From an uncultured Eubacteriales bacterium (GTDB lineage: Bacteria > Bacillota > Clostridia > Oscillospirales > Oscillospiraceae), in NCBI GenBank assembly GCA_900319465.1, contig ONOL01000003.1:49552-113551 (forward strand): a stretch of DNA of 64,000 nucleotides, written 5' to 3'. How positions within the stretch are numbered: position 1 is the stretch's first letter; the number at the start of each line of letters is the position of its first letter. A model generated the notes under the pieces. The model was not told where the DNA came from. It ran no database searches and saw only the letters and a program-made list of their open reading frames with translations. Below are positions 24,877-33,995 of this stretch, in pieces. Position numbers and translations under genes: made by a program.

Positions 24877-26358
24877 TCACGCGCGCGGGATCAGCAGCAT
24901 TTTCCCTTCCCTTTCCTCCGCGTCGTTAAGCGCCGTGACGGCGTCTGTACTGGAATGATAACTGCGCGCGAGTTCCCACAGGCTCTCCCCTTCCACGCGC
25001 ACCAGCGTGACGGCAGGAAGCGAGCTGAGGTCGAAGGGGTGCTCCTCATCCAGCTCCGCGCTCTCCAGTATGCGAAGCACGCGGCTTCCGCTGCGCTGCC
25101 AGATATAATCCGCCTGAATCTCACATTGAAGCCCCTCCCCCTCAGGGATCAGATTGCTCCTTGTGATCGCAGCGGATAATAGCTGTGCGTCGGCCGGGGG
25201 CCGTTCTCCCTTGAGCGCAAGCTGACGGCGGGCCGCTGCGATATCCCCGTTTTTGCTGCGATAGAGGATATCCAGATCCGCCCGGGGCGTTTCCCGATCC
25301 CCGCCGAGAGCGGACAGGACCGCAAGTACATCCGCACAGTCATCGCCGACGGCGATCAGCTCCGAAGCGCTCCAGGCGCTGCTCTCCATCTGCCCCGCCG
25401 TCTCCGCCGCAAGCTCCCGATACCGGCAGGAGAGCGGCATGGCGTTGGAGTAGGCGTCGGAGAGATAGCGAAGCTCTACTTCGCTGCGGCAGGCAGCCTG
25501 CAGCAGTGCGTGTACCTCAGTCTCGAGCGCCTTGTCTCCGCTGATGCTGTCGATCAGGTCGAGATACACGGCCGTCGGGACGCAGTTCAGCGTACAGCAG
25601 GCCGCGCCCTCCGTTCCCAGCTCCAGGATCTGGGAAAGCGGAGCGGAAAAGCTTTGATGGAGCGGATAGTCGAGCCCCTCCGCCATGTAGCAGAGCTCAA
25701 GCTCCATCGTCCCCTTGACGATCAGCCTGGTTCCGATCCGGTTCTGCTCACCGAGGCGGAAGCGGACGTCGCGGCAGAGGATCTGCTCCGGGGTCGCCCT
25801 CCCTTCCGGGAAGAGAAAGCTCTCGGTGATGGCAAAGCTCTTCTCCGTGACCGCCGTCACCACCTGTGCCCGCGCTGTCTCCGCCCTGCCGAGCAGCAGG
25901 GGCGCGGCATCCCCGTCCGGCATCAGGGACAGGGTCATGCTCTCCTTTCGGTAGCCCCTGCTGGTGCAGACGAGTTGTACGCTGACCGCGAGCTTGCGCG
26001 GATTCAAGATCCGCCCTTCGGATCGGGCCACCCGCAGCACAGCCTGCGCTTCCTCGGCGGATACGCCGTCGCCGAGGGCGATCTCCTGCTCAAATTCCCG
26101 GTTCAGACGAACGGACGCTACCCCGTCTGCGTTCTCCGTGATGTATAGCACCACGGCCTCCGCCTCCCCGCCGACCACAAGCGTCTGTCCCTTCAGCTCC
26201 TTGCTTTTCAGCATCACCGAGCACTGCACCGAGGCCACGCGGCCCACATCCTCGTTCACGTCCGGCACCACGCCCTCCAGCTCGACGAGGATGCTGTCTT
26301 CCCGGCGGAAGCACTCGCGCCAGATCTCCTTCGTTTCCTGTTCAAACCGCAATTCCAT
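24877..26358 (-). CDS. sipL: SipL-like SPOCS/DUF3794 protein with C-terminal LysM (SpoIVA partner)
   Basis: A 493-aa soluble protein with repeated SPOCS (DUF3794) domains; the clearest runs are EGVVPDVNEDVGRVASVQCS with RNPRK-like ILNPRKLAVSVQLV, and a second copy around EQILCRDVRF. The C-terminal LysM reads VTLVRVEGESLWELARSYHS and continues AVTALNDAEE. This layout matches C. difficile SipL, whose LysM domain binds SpoIVA and is needed for coat attachment. It sits directly after spoVM, at the end of the long operon, and spoIVA lies in the same window, which strongly supports the assignment. Confidence 0.9.
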   Translation of the reverse strand: MELRFEQETKEIWRECFRREDSILVELEGVVPDVNEDVGRVASVQCSVMLKSKELKGQTLVVGGEAEAVVLYITENADGVASVRLNREFEQEIALGDGVSAEEAQAVLRVARSEGRILNPRKLAVSVQLVCTSRGYRKESMTLSLMPDGDAAPLLLGRAETARAQVVTAVTEKSFAITESFLFPEGRATPEQILCRDVRFRLGEQNRIGTRLIVKGTMELELCYMAEGLDYPLHQSFSAPLSQILELGTEGAACCTLNCVPTAVYLDLIDSISGDKALETEVHALLQAACRSEVELRYLSDAYSNAMPLSCRYRELAAETAGQMESSAWSASELIAVGDDCADVLAVLSALGGDRETPRADLDILYRSKNGDIAAARRQLALKGERPPADAQLLSAAITRSNLIPEGEGLQCEIQADYIWQRSGSRVLRILESAELDEEHPFDLSSLPAVTLVRVEGESLWELARSYHSSTDAVTALNDAEEREGKMLLIPRA

Positions 26359-26376
26359 CCGCTTTTCTCCTTCTCC

Positions 26377-26445
26377 TTACCGTCCTGTCAGCCTTGCCAG
26401 CAGCTTTCCCAGAAAACGCGGCAGCCGGATCACATAGATTTTCAT
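26377..26445 (-). CDS. spoVM: SpoVM, 22-aa amphipathic-helix sporulation peptide
   Basis: A 22-codon gene encoding MKIYVIRLPRFLGKLLARLT plus GR. It aligns without gaps to the start of B. subtilis SpoVM (MKFYTIKLPKFLGGIVRAML): the MK-Y-I-LP-FLG core is shared. SpoVM inserts as an amphipathic helix into the curved outer forespore membrane and recruits SpoIVA. The ATG is preceded by GAGGTGA at 7 nt. In B. subtilis spoVM also lies downstream of prkC-rsgA, and here it lies between rsgA and sipL. It is slightly shorter than the 26-aa B. subtilis peptide. Confidence 0.9.
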   Translation of the reverse strand: MKIYVIRLPRFLGKLLARLTGR

Positions 26446-26460
26446 GTCGTCACCTCACGC

Positions 26461-26613
26461 TCAGCAGCAACGCAGCGTCCAGATCCCGGCAGCGATCAGC
26501 AGCGCAGCCAGGGCAAACCACCAGAAATCGGACGGCAGCACCAGCGCCAGCACAATGATGAGCCCCAGCGCGATCGCGGTGATGCCCCAAAGTATACGCC
26601 GTCCTCCGCGCAA
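26461..26613 (-). CDS. 50-aa two-helix membrane protein
   Basis: A small hydrophobic protein with two membrane helices (ILWGITAIALGLIIVLALVLP and FWWFALAALLIAAGIWTL), a basic start (RGGRR) and Cys-Cys at the end. The start is a TTG at 26613, 8 nt after GGGGAGG. The ribosome-binding site and first codons lie in the distal arm of a strong hairpin (26616-26666), so expression may be conditional. It lies between rsgA and spoVM, 15 nt ahead of the latter. Family unknown. Confidence 0.6.
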   Translation of the reverse strand: MRGGRRILWGITAIALGLIIVLALVLPSDFWWFALAALLIAAGIWTLRCC

Positions 26614-26615
26614 AC

Positions 26616-26666
26616 AAACCGCCTCCCCGAAGCTGTATTCCCTACAGCTTACGCGGGAGGCGGTTT
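26616..26666 (-). promoter_or_regulatory. Long hairpin over the leader of the 50-aa gene (attenuator or terminator)
   Basis: Outer arms 26616-26627 and 26655-26666 pair perfectly over 12 bases, and an inner 8-bp stem (26630-26637 with 26643-26650) extends the structure. On the minus strand it is followed by GTTTG, so it could end the rsgA transcript. Because its distal arm holds GGGGAGGCGG, the ribosome-binding site of the next gene, it could also mask translation. Confidence 0.6.
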
Positions 26667-26773
26667 GGATATGAATGCGGGGAAAAACTTTTCGTAGATC
26701 CGGACAGAATCCTTCGCCGGGAACGAACGCGGCGCTTCTTCCTTCTTCCGGGCGTCTTCCGGCGTTCCCTTTC

Positions 26774-27652
26774 CTATTCTTCCCAGGACTTATGCTGTGC
26801 CGAAAGCTCATAGAGCCGTTCATACGAGCGGTAGCGGCTCGGCGCGATCCGGCCGGCGGAAACCGCCTCCGTTACGCAGCAGCCCGGTTCCCTGCGGTGC
26901 GCGCAGTCGAGAAAGCGGCAGCATCCGAGATAAGGGCGGAATTCGCGAAAATCCCCGGCCAGTGTCTCCTTGGGAATGACCTTCATCATCTCCAGCTCGA
27001 AAGAGGCGTAGCCCGGCGTATCGGCAAGCCAGGTATCATCGCCGAGCGCGAAGAGCTCCACGTGGCGGGTGGTATGTTTGCCGCGGCCCAGCTTGTCGCT
27101 GACCTCGGCAGTTTTGAGATCCAGGCCCGGCGCAAGACGGTTGAGAAGGCTGCTCTTTCCCACGCCGGAATTTCCGGTGAACGCGCAGATCTTGCCGCGG
27201 ATGGCCTCACGCAGCGCATCCACGCCGCGCCCGGTCTCCGCGCTGGTCAGGATGACGGGGTAACCGGCGTTGCGGTAGATCTGCTCCAGCTTTTCGCCGA
27301 GATCCAGATCTGTCTTGTTGATGCAGAGGATCAGCTCGCACCCGGCCTCCTCCGCAATCACGGAGACGCGGTCGATCAGATAGGGATCCGTCACGGGGTT
27401 GACGTTTGCGGCGACAAACACCAGCGCGTCGATATTCGCAACGGCGGGGCGGATGAAGAAGTTCCGCCGCTCCTCTACCCGGTCAATCCTGCCGCGGCCG
27501 GCGGAATCCACGCTGCACTGCACACGGTCCCCGACCAGGGGGGAAGTCCCGTCGAGCCGAAAGCGCCCGCGCGCCTTGCATTCCAGCAAGCCCTCGCCCG
27601 TCTTCACATAGTAGAAGCCGCTGAGGGCCTTGACAATGATCCCTTCTCTCAT
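26774..27652 (-). CDS. rsgA: Ribosome small-subunit-dependent GTPase A
   Basis: A 292-aa circularly permuted GTPase that helps mature the 30S subunit. It has an N-terminal OB fold, then the G domain in the order G4 (NKTD), G5 (TSAETG), G1 (FTGNSGVGKSSLLN), G3 (DTPG), and a C-terminal zinc site with C-x6-C around CRFLDCAHRREPGC. It overlaps the end of prkC by 4 nt, as in the B. subtilis ylo operon. Confidence 0.96.
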   Translation of the reverse strand: MREGIIVKALSGFYYVKTGEGLLECKARGRFRLDGTSPLVGDRVQCSVDSAGRGRIDRVEERRNFFIRPAVANIDALVFVAANVNPVTDPYLIDRVSVIAEEAGCELILCINKTDLDLGEKLEQIYRNAGYPVILTSAETGRGVDALREAIRGKICAFTGNSGVGKSSLLNRLAPGLDLKTAEVSDKLGRGKHTTRHVELFALGDDTWLADTPGYASFELEMMKVIPKETLAGDFREFRPYLGCCRFLDCAHRREPGCCVTEAVSAGRIAPSRYRSYERLYELSAQHKSWEE

Positions 27653-29322
27653 CCCGCCTCCGGTCCTGTGGAGACCCGCAGGATGACTTTGCTGTGCTCC
27701 TCGATCTCGGTAAAGGCGTCGCAGCTCTGACCGATGACCGTGCCGGAGGCAAGGTCGCTCGTCACGTACTCGGAACCGCCATAGCTGAGGTTGGAGTTTT
27801 CCAGCTGCTGGATGGCGGCGCCCTCGGACAGGCCGATCAGGTTCGGCATGCTTACGTTGATGATCTGCGGGCCGCTGCTGACGGTCAGGTAGACCGTGGA
27901 GCCGGTGGCGAGAGGCTGGCCGACGTCGGGATAGGTCTTCATGACGTAGTTGCGGGTGTAGATATCGGACAGGGCGTTCTCGATCTCCACATAGAAGCCG
28001 GACTGGCGGAGCATCGCGCTCGCGGTCCGATAGTCCATGTTGATCACGTCCGGCACGGAAGAGAGCGTGTCGCCGGTGGATACGATCAGCGTCACATCGA
28101 TCCCGTCGGGGGTGACCATGATGCTGCGTCCCGCCTCGGGGTCCTGCGACAGCACGACGCCGGGCTCCGTATCCGTGTTGACAATGAAGATCACTTCAAA
28201 ACGGTAATTGGCGCTCAGATCCGCGTTGCTCATCAGCGCCTCGTAGCTGTAACCGACGAAGTTCGGCAGCTCGATCCGCTCAGCCGGGGAAAAGATATCC
28301 TTGAGCCAGAAGTTCCAGAGGAAGGAAAACAGGAACACGGCGCACAGCAGCACGCCGAAGGTGCCGGTCATGAAGCTGACCCGTCCGGAGCGGCTGCGGC
28401 GGCGCAGGAAGCTCTCCGTACTCATTTCGCTGATGGAGCGGATCGGGACGACAGCCGGGTTTTCCAGTTTTTCTTCTTCCTTGGGCTGCATCTGGGTCTG
28501 GATGAAGGCCTCAAGGTCGTCCAGAAGCTCCCCTGCCGTCTGGTACCGGGCGGAGATATCGGCGCTCATCGCCTTCATGGTAATGCGCTCCAGCTCCTCC
28601 GGCACGTCGCTCACCTTCTCGTGAGGCGGGACGGGCGTGGCGTTCATGTGCTTGACGGCGATCTCGCCCAGCGAATCGCCGGTATAGGGCTTTTCGCCGG
28701 TGAGCATCTCATACATCACGACGCCGAGAGAATACAGATCGCTGCGGGCGTCCGGGCTTTCGCCGCGGGCCTGTTCGGGGGCGATATAATGGATCGAGCC
28801 GATCGCCTGGCCGTTCGATTCGACCGCCTCATTTTCCAGCGCGGCAATGCCGAAATCAGCGACCTTGATGGTGCCGTCCTTGAGCAGCATGATGTTATTG
28901 GGCTTGATGTCCCGGTGGACGATGCCGCGCTCATGGGCGTGGCGCAGGGCGCGCGCGATCTGACGGGAGAAGTGCAGCGTCTCCCGCCAGCCGAGCGCTC
29001 CCCGGCGCTCCATATACTGCTTGAGCGTGATGCCGTCCACCAGCTCCATGACTATGTACTCCATGGAGCTGGAGCGGCTGACGTCGTAGATCGCGACGAT
29101 GTTGTGGTTGGAGAGCATGGCGACAGCGTGCGCCTCCGCCAGAAAACGGCGGCGGAACTCCTCGTCAGCGGCCATCTCCTGCCGCATGATCTTGATCGCG
29201 ACCTGACGGTTCAGACGGTGGTCCATGGCCTTGTAAACCACGGCCATGCCGCCCTCGCCCAGCAGGCTCTGTATCTCATAACGGCCGTCCAGAACCCGGC
29301 CGATATAGTTTTCAGTACTCAT
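27649..29322 (-). CDS. prkC: PASTA-domain Ser/Thr protein kinase PrkC
   Basis: A 557-aa receptor kinase. The kinase domain (about 8-270) has the glycine loop GEGGMA (22-27), Lys44 in VAIKIM, HRDIKPNN (136-143) and DFG (156-158). One membrane helix lies near 325-345, followed by three extracellular PASTA repeats (about 355-425, 427-490, 493-555) that bind muropeptides. It senses peptidoglycan fragments and regulates growth and germination in Firmicutes. The ATG at 29322 follows AGGAG; GTG 29328 is rejected because it overlaps the spacing. Its phosphatase Stp lies 26 nt upstream. Confidence 0.97.
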   Translation of the reverse strand: MSTENYIGRVLDGRYEIQSLLGEGGMAVVYKAMDHRLNRQVAIKIMRQEMAADEEFRRRFLAEAHAVAMLSNHNIVAIYDVSRSSSMEYIVMELVDGITLKQYMERRGALGWRETLHFSRQIARALRHAHERGIVHRDIKPNNIMLLKDGTIKVADFGIAALENEAVESNGQAIGSIHYIAPEQARGESPDARSDLYSLGVVMYEMLTGEKPYTGDSLGEIAVKHMNATPVPPHEKVSDVPEELERITMKAMSADISARYQTAGELLDDLEAFIQTQMQPKEEEKLENPAVVPIRSISEMSTESFLRRRSRSGRVSFMTGTFGVLLCAVFLFSFLWNFWLKDIFSPAERIELPNFVGYSYEALMSNADLSANYRFEVIFIVNTDTEPGVVLSQDPEAGRSIMVTPDGIDVTLIVSTGDTLSSVPDVINMDYRTASAMLRQSGFYVEIENALSDIYTRNYVMKTYPDVGQPLATGSTVYLTVSSGPQIINVSMPNLIGLSEGAAIQQLENSNLSYGGSEYVTSDLASGTVIGQSCDAFTEIEEHSKVILRVSTGPEAG

Positions 29323-29348
29323 AGACACTCCTGTTCGGGAAAGTGAGA

Positions 29349-30092
29349 CTATTTGACCGCGACGACGGTCACGTTATCGCGGGCGCCCCGGGCGAGAGCC
29401 AGATCCATCAGCGCACGGCAGAGATCCTCCGGCTCGCGGTGGAGCTTCGCCTGCTCAAGCATCTCCTCGTCGCTGAGGGTGTTGGAGAGGCCGTCCGAGC
29501 AGAGCATCAGGATATCGCCGATCCCCAGCTCGAAGTTGAAGTAATCGGCCTCCACCTGGGAGTCTGTGCCGACCGCGCGGGTGATGACGTTGCGCTGCGG
29601 GTGCGTCTTGACCTGTTCGGGCGTGATCACGCCGTATTCCAGCAGATCCTCCACCAACGAATGGTCCCTCGTGATCTGGCTGATCGTATCGTTGCGGCGG
29701 GAGATGAGATAGGCGCGGCTGTCTCCCACGTTGATAATATGCCCGATGCCGTTGGACTTTATCACGCCGCCGACGATCGTGGTGCCCATGCCGTTGAATT
29801 CCTCGCTGAAGCGGGAATACTCGTAGGCTACGCCGTTTGCCTCCCGGCAGGCGTTCTTCAGCATCTGCTCAAAGTCTACCGGCCGGTTGTTGCGGGTATT
29901 GAGCCAGGCATAGACGCAGGAGACGAAAGCCCGGTTCGCGATCTGGCTGGCGAGGCCGCCGGCCTTCGCGCCGCCCATCCCGTCACAGAGCGCGACGATC
30001 AGGCAGTCTTTCGTTTTGACTTTTTCAATAATAAAGCTGTCTTGGTTGTCTTTGCGGACCATGCCCTTGTCGGTCATGCCAAAGCTTTTCAT
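29349..30092 (-). CDS. stp: PP2C-family Ser/Thr phosphatase (PrpC/Stp)
   Basis: A 247-aa soluble PP2C phosphatase that reverses PrkC phosphorylation. Metal-binding motifs are GMVRKDNQDSF, ALCDGMGGAKAG, GDSRAYL, MLCSDGLSNTL and ARDNVTVV. The start at ATG 30092 is preferred to GTG 30101; both share the AAGGGCGGTGA region. It sits between rlmN and prkC, the conserved order. Confidence 0.96.
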   Translation of the reverse strand: MKSFGMTDKGMVRKDNQDSFIIEKVKTKDCLIVALCDGMGGAKAGGLASQIANRAFVSCVYAWLNTRNNRPVDFEQMLKNACREANGVAYEYSRFSEEFNGMGTTIVGGVIKSNGIGHIINVGDSRAYLISRRNDTISQITRDHSLVEDLLEYGVITPEQVKTHPQRNVITRAVGTDSQVEADYFNFELGIGDILMLCSDGLSNTLSDEEMLEQAKLHREPEDLCRALMDLALARGARDNVTVVAVK

Positions 30093-30173
30093 AGGGGTCA
30101 CCGCCCTTCCAGTCTGTCATCCTGCGCGTTTGCGAAAAGTCCATGCCAGGACTTTCCTTGGGACCAGGTGCGA

Positions 30174-31220
30174 TCAGGATGACGCGATCTGTTTTTCTTT
30201 TTCGATTTTCCGGCGAAGCTGACCGCAGCTCGCGTCCACGTCGCTGCCGAGGCGCCGCCGCACCGTCACGTTGACTTTCTCGTCCTCCAGGATCTTGATG
30301 AAAGCCTTCATGTGGCCGGAAGTGGAGGGTCGGAACTCCCGCTCCTCCACATGGTTGAGGGGGATCAGGTTCACATGCGCGCCGACGCTTTTCGCGCGTT
30401 TTGCCAGCAGGCGCGCGTGGGGTTCCGTGTCGTTTACACCGTCGATCATGGCGTATTCAAATGAAATGCGCCGCCCGGTGCGTTCATAGTAGCGTTTGCA
30501 GGCCTCCATGAGCCTGTCCACGCCGCGGCCGCGGTTGGCGGGCATCAGGCGGGAGCGGGTCTCGTCGTCCGGCGCGTGGAGGGATACGGAGAGCGTGAGC
30601 TGCAGATCCCGCGCGGCCAGGTCGTCGAAGCGCTCAATGATGCCGCAGGTTGAAAGCGAGATGTGCCGCATCCCGATGTTCAGACCCATGGGGTCGTTCA
30701 CCAGCTCCAGAAAGCGCATCACATTGTCAAAGTTATCCAGCGGCTCGCCGATGCCCATCAGGACGATGTTGGAGATCCTCCTGCCCGAATCGAGCTGAGA
30801 AAACAGCACCTCGTCGAGTATCTCGGAGGGGTTCAGGGAGCGCACCAGTCCGCCGATCGTGGAGGCGCAGAAGGCGCAGCCCTGCCGGCAGCCCACCTGG
30901 CAGGAGACGCAGACGGTGTTTCCGTGCTGATAGCGCATCACGACGGTCTCCACGGCGTTGCCGTCATAGAGCTCCCACAGGTACTTGATCGTACCGTCGA
31001 GCTGAGAGACCTGTTTTTTGAGTACCTTCGGCTCGTACAGGCGGTAGTTCTCCTTCAGCTTTTCCCGCAGGGACTTCGGGAGATCGCTCATAGCGTCAAA
31101 ATCCCGTGTGCCGCGGGCAAGCCAGCTGAAGACCTGCTTTGCCCTGTATTTGGCTTCCCCCAGAGCGGCAAAATCCGCCTCCAGCTCCGGCAGGGTCATG
31201 GATACGATGTCTTTTTCCAT
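30174..31220 (-). CDS. rlmN: 23S rRNA (A2503-C2) methyltransferase RlmN
   Basis: A 348-aa radical SAM enzyme that methylates A2503 of 23S rRNA and A37 of some tRNAs. The [4Fe-4S] motif is CRQGCAFCAS. Landmarks are the SLHAPDDETRSRLMP block, VNLIPLNHVEE and the mechanistic Cys near the C terminus in VDASCGQLRR. It starts 1 nt after the rsmB stop. Confidence 0.97.
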   Translation of the reverse strand: MEKDIVSMTLPELEADFAALGEAKYRAKQVFSWLARGTRDFDAMSDLPKSLREKLKENYRLYEPKVLKKQVSQLDGTIKYLWELYDGNAVETVVMRYQHGNTVCVSCQVGCRQGCAFCASTIGGLVRSLNPSEILDEVLFSQLDSGRRISNIVLMGIGEPLDNFDNVMRFLELVNDPMGLNIGMRHISLSTCGIIERFDDLAARDLQLTLSVSLHAPDDETRSRLMPANRGRGVDRLMEACKRYYERTGRRISFEYAMIDGVNDTEPHARLLAKRAKSVGAHVNLIPLNHVEEREFRPSTSGHMKAFIKILEDEKVNVTVRRRLGSDVDASCGQLRRKIEKEKQIASS

Positions 31221-31221
31221 T

Positions 31222-32535
31222 TCAATTCATCTTTCTGAGCTTGCAGACAAAGAAACCGTCCGTGCCGTCAATATGCGGCCAGAAGGTATAGCAGCCATTC
31301 TCGCTCTTTATGCGGCCGAGCGCAAAGTCCGCTGCCGCGAACTCCGGATGCCGCTCCAGAAAGGCGCGGATCTGCGCCCCGTTCTCCGCGTCCAGCACCG
31401 TACAGGTCGAATAGAGCAGTACGCCGCCCGGCTTTACATACCGGGAGACGTTCTCAAGGATCGCCGCCTGAACAGGCGGGAGCCCCGCGATCTCCTGCTC
31501 GCTTTTCTCGCGGATCTCCGGGCGTTTGCCGATCACGCCGAGACCGGAGCAAGGCACGTCGGCCAGCACCAGATCAAAGGCGTTTTCATATTCCGGCTCG
31601 AAAACGCGCGCATCCGCCGCCTGCGTGGAGATACCGGTGATCCCGAGCCGCTTTGCACCGTCAAGAATGCGTCCGCACTTTTTCGGCTGCAAATCACGCG
31701 AGAGGACCGTACCTCGATCCTTCATGCGAAGGGCGGCGGCAAAGCTCTTGCCGCCGGGGGCGGCGCAGGCGTCGAGCACGCGCATCCCCTGCTCCGGCGC
31801 GGCGATCTCCACCGCCGAACGGGCGGCCCGATCCTGCACATAGAACAGGCCCTCTTCATAACCGGGAAGAGAAGTCACGCTGCCGCCGGAGAGCGTCAGG
31901 CAGCCTTCCGGCGCCCCCTCCTTCTCATACGGGATCTCCGCGCGCTCAAGCGCCCGGCAGTAGTCGGCCGGAGAGACCTTCAGCGTATTGACCTGAAGGC
32001 AGAGCGGCGCGGGCTCGTTGTTTTTGGCAAAAAACGCTTCGACAAAGGCGTAGTCGTGCTCTTTGAGCAGGCGCTCCGCGAGCCACAGCGGGTGGCTGAA
32101 GCGCAGATGCAGATACGCTGCCGACCCGCGGCCGGGGATTTCCGGCAGAGAATCCCTTGCCGCAGCGAGCTTTCGCAGCACGGCGTTGCACAATCCCGCC
32201 GCTCTGACGTAGCCGTTCTTACGGCAGAGCTCCACCGTCTCCCCCACCGCGGCGTGGGCAGGGATGCGCTCGAGCAGCAGGAGCTGACAGGCGCCGAGGC
32301 GAAGCAGATCGCGCAGATCCCTCTCAAGCGACCTGCCGCAGTATAGATCAAGATAATGATCCAGATACGCGCCGTTCTGCAGAACGCCCAGCGCAAGGCG
32401 CGAGGCCAGCGCAGCGTCGCGCCGGTCGAGCGCGTATTTCCTGATGACGGCGTCCATGGCCTGCGCGGACCACGCCCCGTCCTTCCGACAGCGGCGGACG
32501 ACCTCAAGCGCTGCCTGTCTGGAAAGGTTTTCCAT
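31222..32535 (-). CDS. rsmB: 16S rRNA (cytosine967-C5)-methyltransferase RsmB
   Basis: A 437-aa enzyme. The N-terminal NusB-like RNA-binding domain (about 1-140, with LLLERIPAHAAVGETVEL) is followed by a SAM-dependent RNA m5C methyltransferase domain. SAM-binding is DACAAPGGKSFAAAL. Catalytic cysteines lie in ADVPCSGLGVIG and LLYSTCTV. It overlaps fmt by one base (TGATG). Confidence 0.96.
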   Translation of the reverse strand: MENLSRQAALEVVRRCRKDGAWSAQAMDAVIRKYALDRRDAALASRLALGVLQNGAYLDHYLDLYCGRSLERDLRDLLRLGACQLLLLERIPAHAAVGETVELCRKNGYVRAAGLCNAVLRKLAAARDSLPEIPGRGSAAYLHLRFSHPLWLAERLLKEHDYAFVEAFFAKNNEPAPLCLQVNTLKVSPADYCRALERAEIPYEKEGAPEGCLTLSGGSVTSLPGYEEGLFYVQDRAARSAVEIAAPEQGMRVLDACAAPGGKSFAAALRMKDRGTVLSRDLQPKKCGRILDGAKRLGITGISTQAADARVFEPEYENAFDLVLADVPCSGLGVIGKRPEIREKSEQEIAGLPPVQAAILENVSRYVKPGGVLLYSTCTVLDAENGAQIRAFLERHPEFAAADFALGRIKSENGCYTFWPHIDGTDGFFVCKLRKMN

Positions 32536-33458
32536 CAGCTATCTACCCGGACGGCATGACCGCGCAGATAATCCGCAGCCTTCATGCGCTTTTTGCCGGG
32601 CGCCTGCAGCTCAGTAACGAGCAGCGTCTCCCCGTTCCGGCAGGCGACCTCGAGCCCTTCCTTGCCGGCGGAGACGATCTTGCCGGGGGCAAGCGCGGTG
32701 TGATGGGCCGTATACGCGGCGGCAAAGACGCGCGTGACCGCGCCTTCAAGCTCCATCGTCGCGACAGGCCACGGCTGCAGGCCGCAGATCTGCTTGACAA
32801 TCTCGCGCGGCGTCCTGTTCCAGTCGATGGGGCAGAGCGATTTGTCCAGCATCCTGACGTAGCTTGCCTTGCTGTGATCCTGCGGCGTGCGCGGGGCCGT
32901 GCCGTCCTCGATGGCGCGGAGCGTCCTGACGAGAAGCTCGGCCCCCATGACCATAAGGCGGTCGAAGAGCTCGCCGGAGGTCTCAAACTCACCGACGGGC
33001 GTTTCCGCGGTATAGATAATATCGCCCGCATCCATATCGTGCGCGAGATACATGGTCGTGACGCCGGTGACCTCGTCCCCGTTCAGGACGGCCGCCTGTA
33101 TGGGCGCCGCGCCCCGGTATTTGGGCAGGAGCGAGCCGTGGACGTTGACCGCGCCGTATTTCGGCAGGGCGAGGATATCGTCCGGCAGGATGCGGCCGTA
33201 GGCCACTACCACCAGAATATCCGGATTGAGCGTTTCAATCTGTCGAAAAGCGGCGCCGTCGCGCATTTTTTCCGGCTGGAAAACCGGAAGCCCGGCCGCA
33301 AGCGCCACTTCCTTGACCGGAGAGTACTGCAGCTCCATGCCGCGTCCCTTCGGCTTGTCCGGCTGCGTAAAGACGCCGACCACCTCGAAGCGCTCGTCCA
33401 GCAGCTTTTTGAGCGAGGCCGCCGCGAAATCCGGCGTACCCATGAATACGATCCGCAT
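32535..33458 (-). CDS. fmt: Methionyl-tRNA formyltransferase
   Basis: A 307-aa enzyme that formylates initiator Met-tRNA. The N-terminal domain starts MRIVFMGTPDFAAASL; the catalytic region reads NVHGSLLPKYRGAAPIQ with the later HDMDAGDII. The C-terminal OB-like domain ends the protein. It lies next to def, which removes the formyl group after translation. Confidence 0.97.
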   Translation of the reverse strand: MRIVFMGTPDFAAASLKKLLDERFEVVGVFTQPDKPKGRGMELQYSPVKEVALAAGLPVFQPEKMRDGAAFRQIETLNPDILVVVAYGRILPDDILALPKYGAVNVHGSLLPKYRGAAPIQAAVLNGDEVTGVTTMYLAHDMDAGDIIYTAETPVGEFETSGELFDRLMVMGAELLVRTLRAIEDGTAPRTPQDHSKASYVRMLDKSLCPIDWNRTPREIVKQICGLQPWPVATMELEGAVTRVFAAAYTAHHTALAPGKIVSAGKEGLEVACRNGETLLVTELQAPGKKRMKAADYLRGHAVRVDS

Positions 33459-33466
33459 AGCTCTCC

Positions 33467-33976
33467 TTATTCCTCTTCTCCCGCACCGGCGCCCTGCAGT
33501 TCCTCCTCGGTGAGCATGCGCTCGGCTTTGGCGGTAAACACGACGCCCTCTAGATGGTCGATTTCATGGCAGAAGCAGCGGGCAGTCAATCCGGTGCCCT
33601 CGACCTCGAAGGTTTTTCCGTAGCGGTCCTGGGCCCTGACTTTCACGGTCATCGGCCGTTTTACCAGCCCGTATTCGCCGGGGACGCTGAGGCAGCCCTC
33701 GGCACCGTCCTGCTCGCCGGAGCTCTCGATGATCTCGGGGTTGATGAGCTCGATGACGTACTCGTCCTCATCCTCGGTCACGTTCGTCTCGATGACGAGC
33801 ACAGCTCTGCGCAGCACCCCCACCTGGGGCGCCGCGAGACCGACGCCGTTGGCTTCCAGCAGCGTGTCGCGCATATCGTCCAGGAGCTGGTGGAGGCGGG
33901 GGTTAAAATCCGTCACCGCGCGGCTTTTTTTATACAGGAGCGGCTGCTCCTTGGTAAGAATATTCCGAAGTGCCAT
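33467..33976 (-). CDS. def: Peptide deformylase
   Basis: A 169-aa iron/zinc enzyme that removes the formyl group from new proteins. All three family motifs are present: GVGLAAPQVG, EGCLSVPG (Cys ligand) and CHEIDHLEG (HExxH). The start at 33976 fits GAGAGG at 9 nt; the longer frame to 34021 overlaps priA and is not used. Confidence 0.96.
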   Translation of the reverse strand: MALRNILTKEQPLLYKKSRAVTDFNPRLHQLLDDMRDTLLEANGVGLAAPQVGVLRRAVLVIETNVTEDEDEYVIELINPEIIESSGEQDGAEGCLSVPGEYGLVKRPMTVKVRAQDRYGKTFEVEGTGLTARCFCHEIDHLEGVVFTAKAERMLTEEELQGAGAGEEE

Positions 33977-33995
33977 AATCGTTGCCTCTCTCTGT

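Noticed and set aside
29323-29328. GTG at 29328 as the start of prkC
   Set aside because: It lies too close to the AGGAG; ATG 29322 has better spacing.
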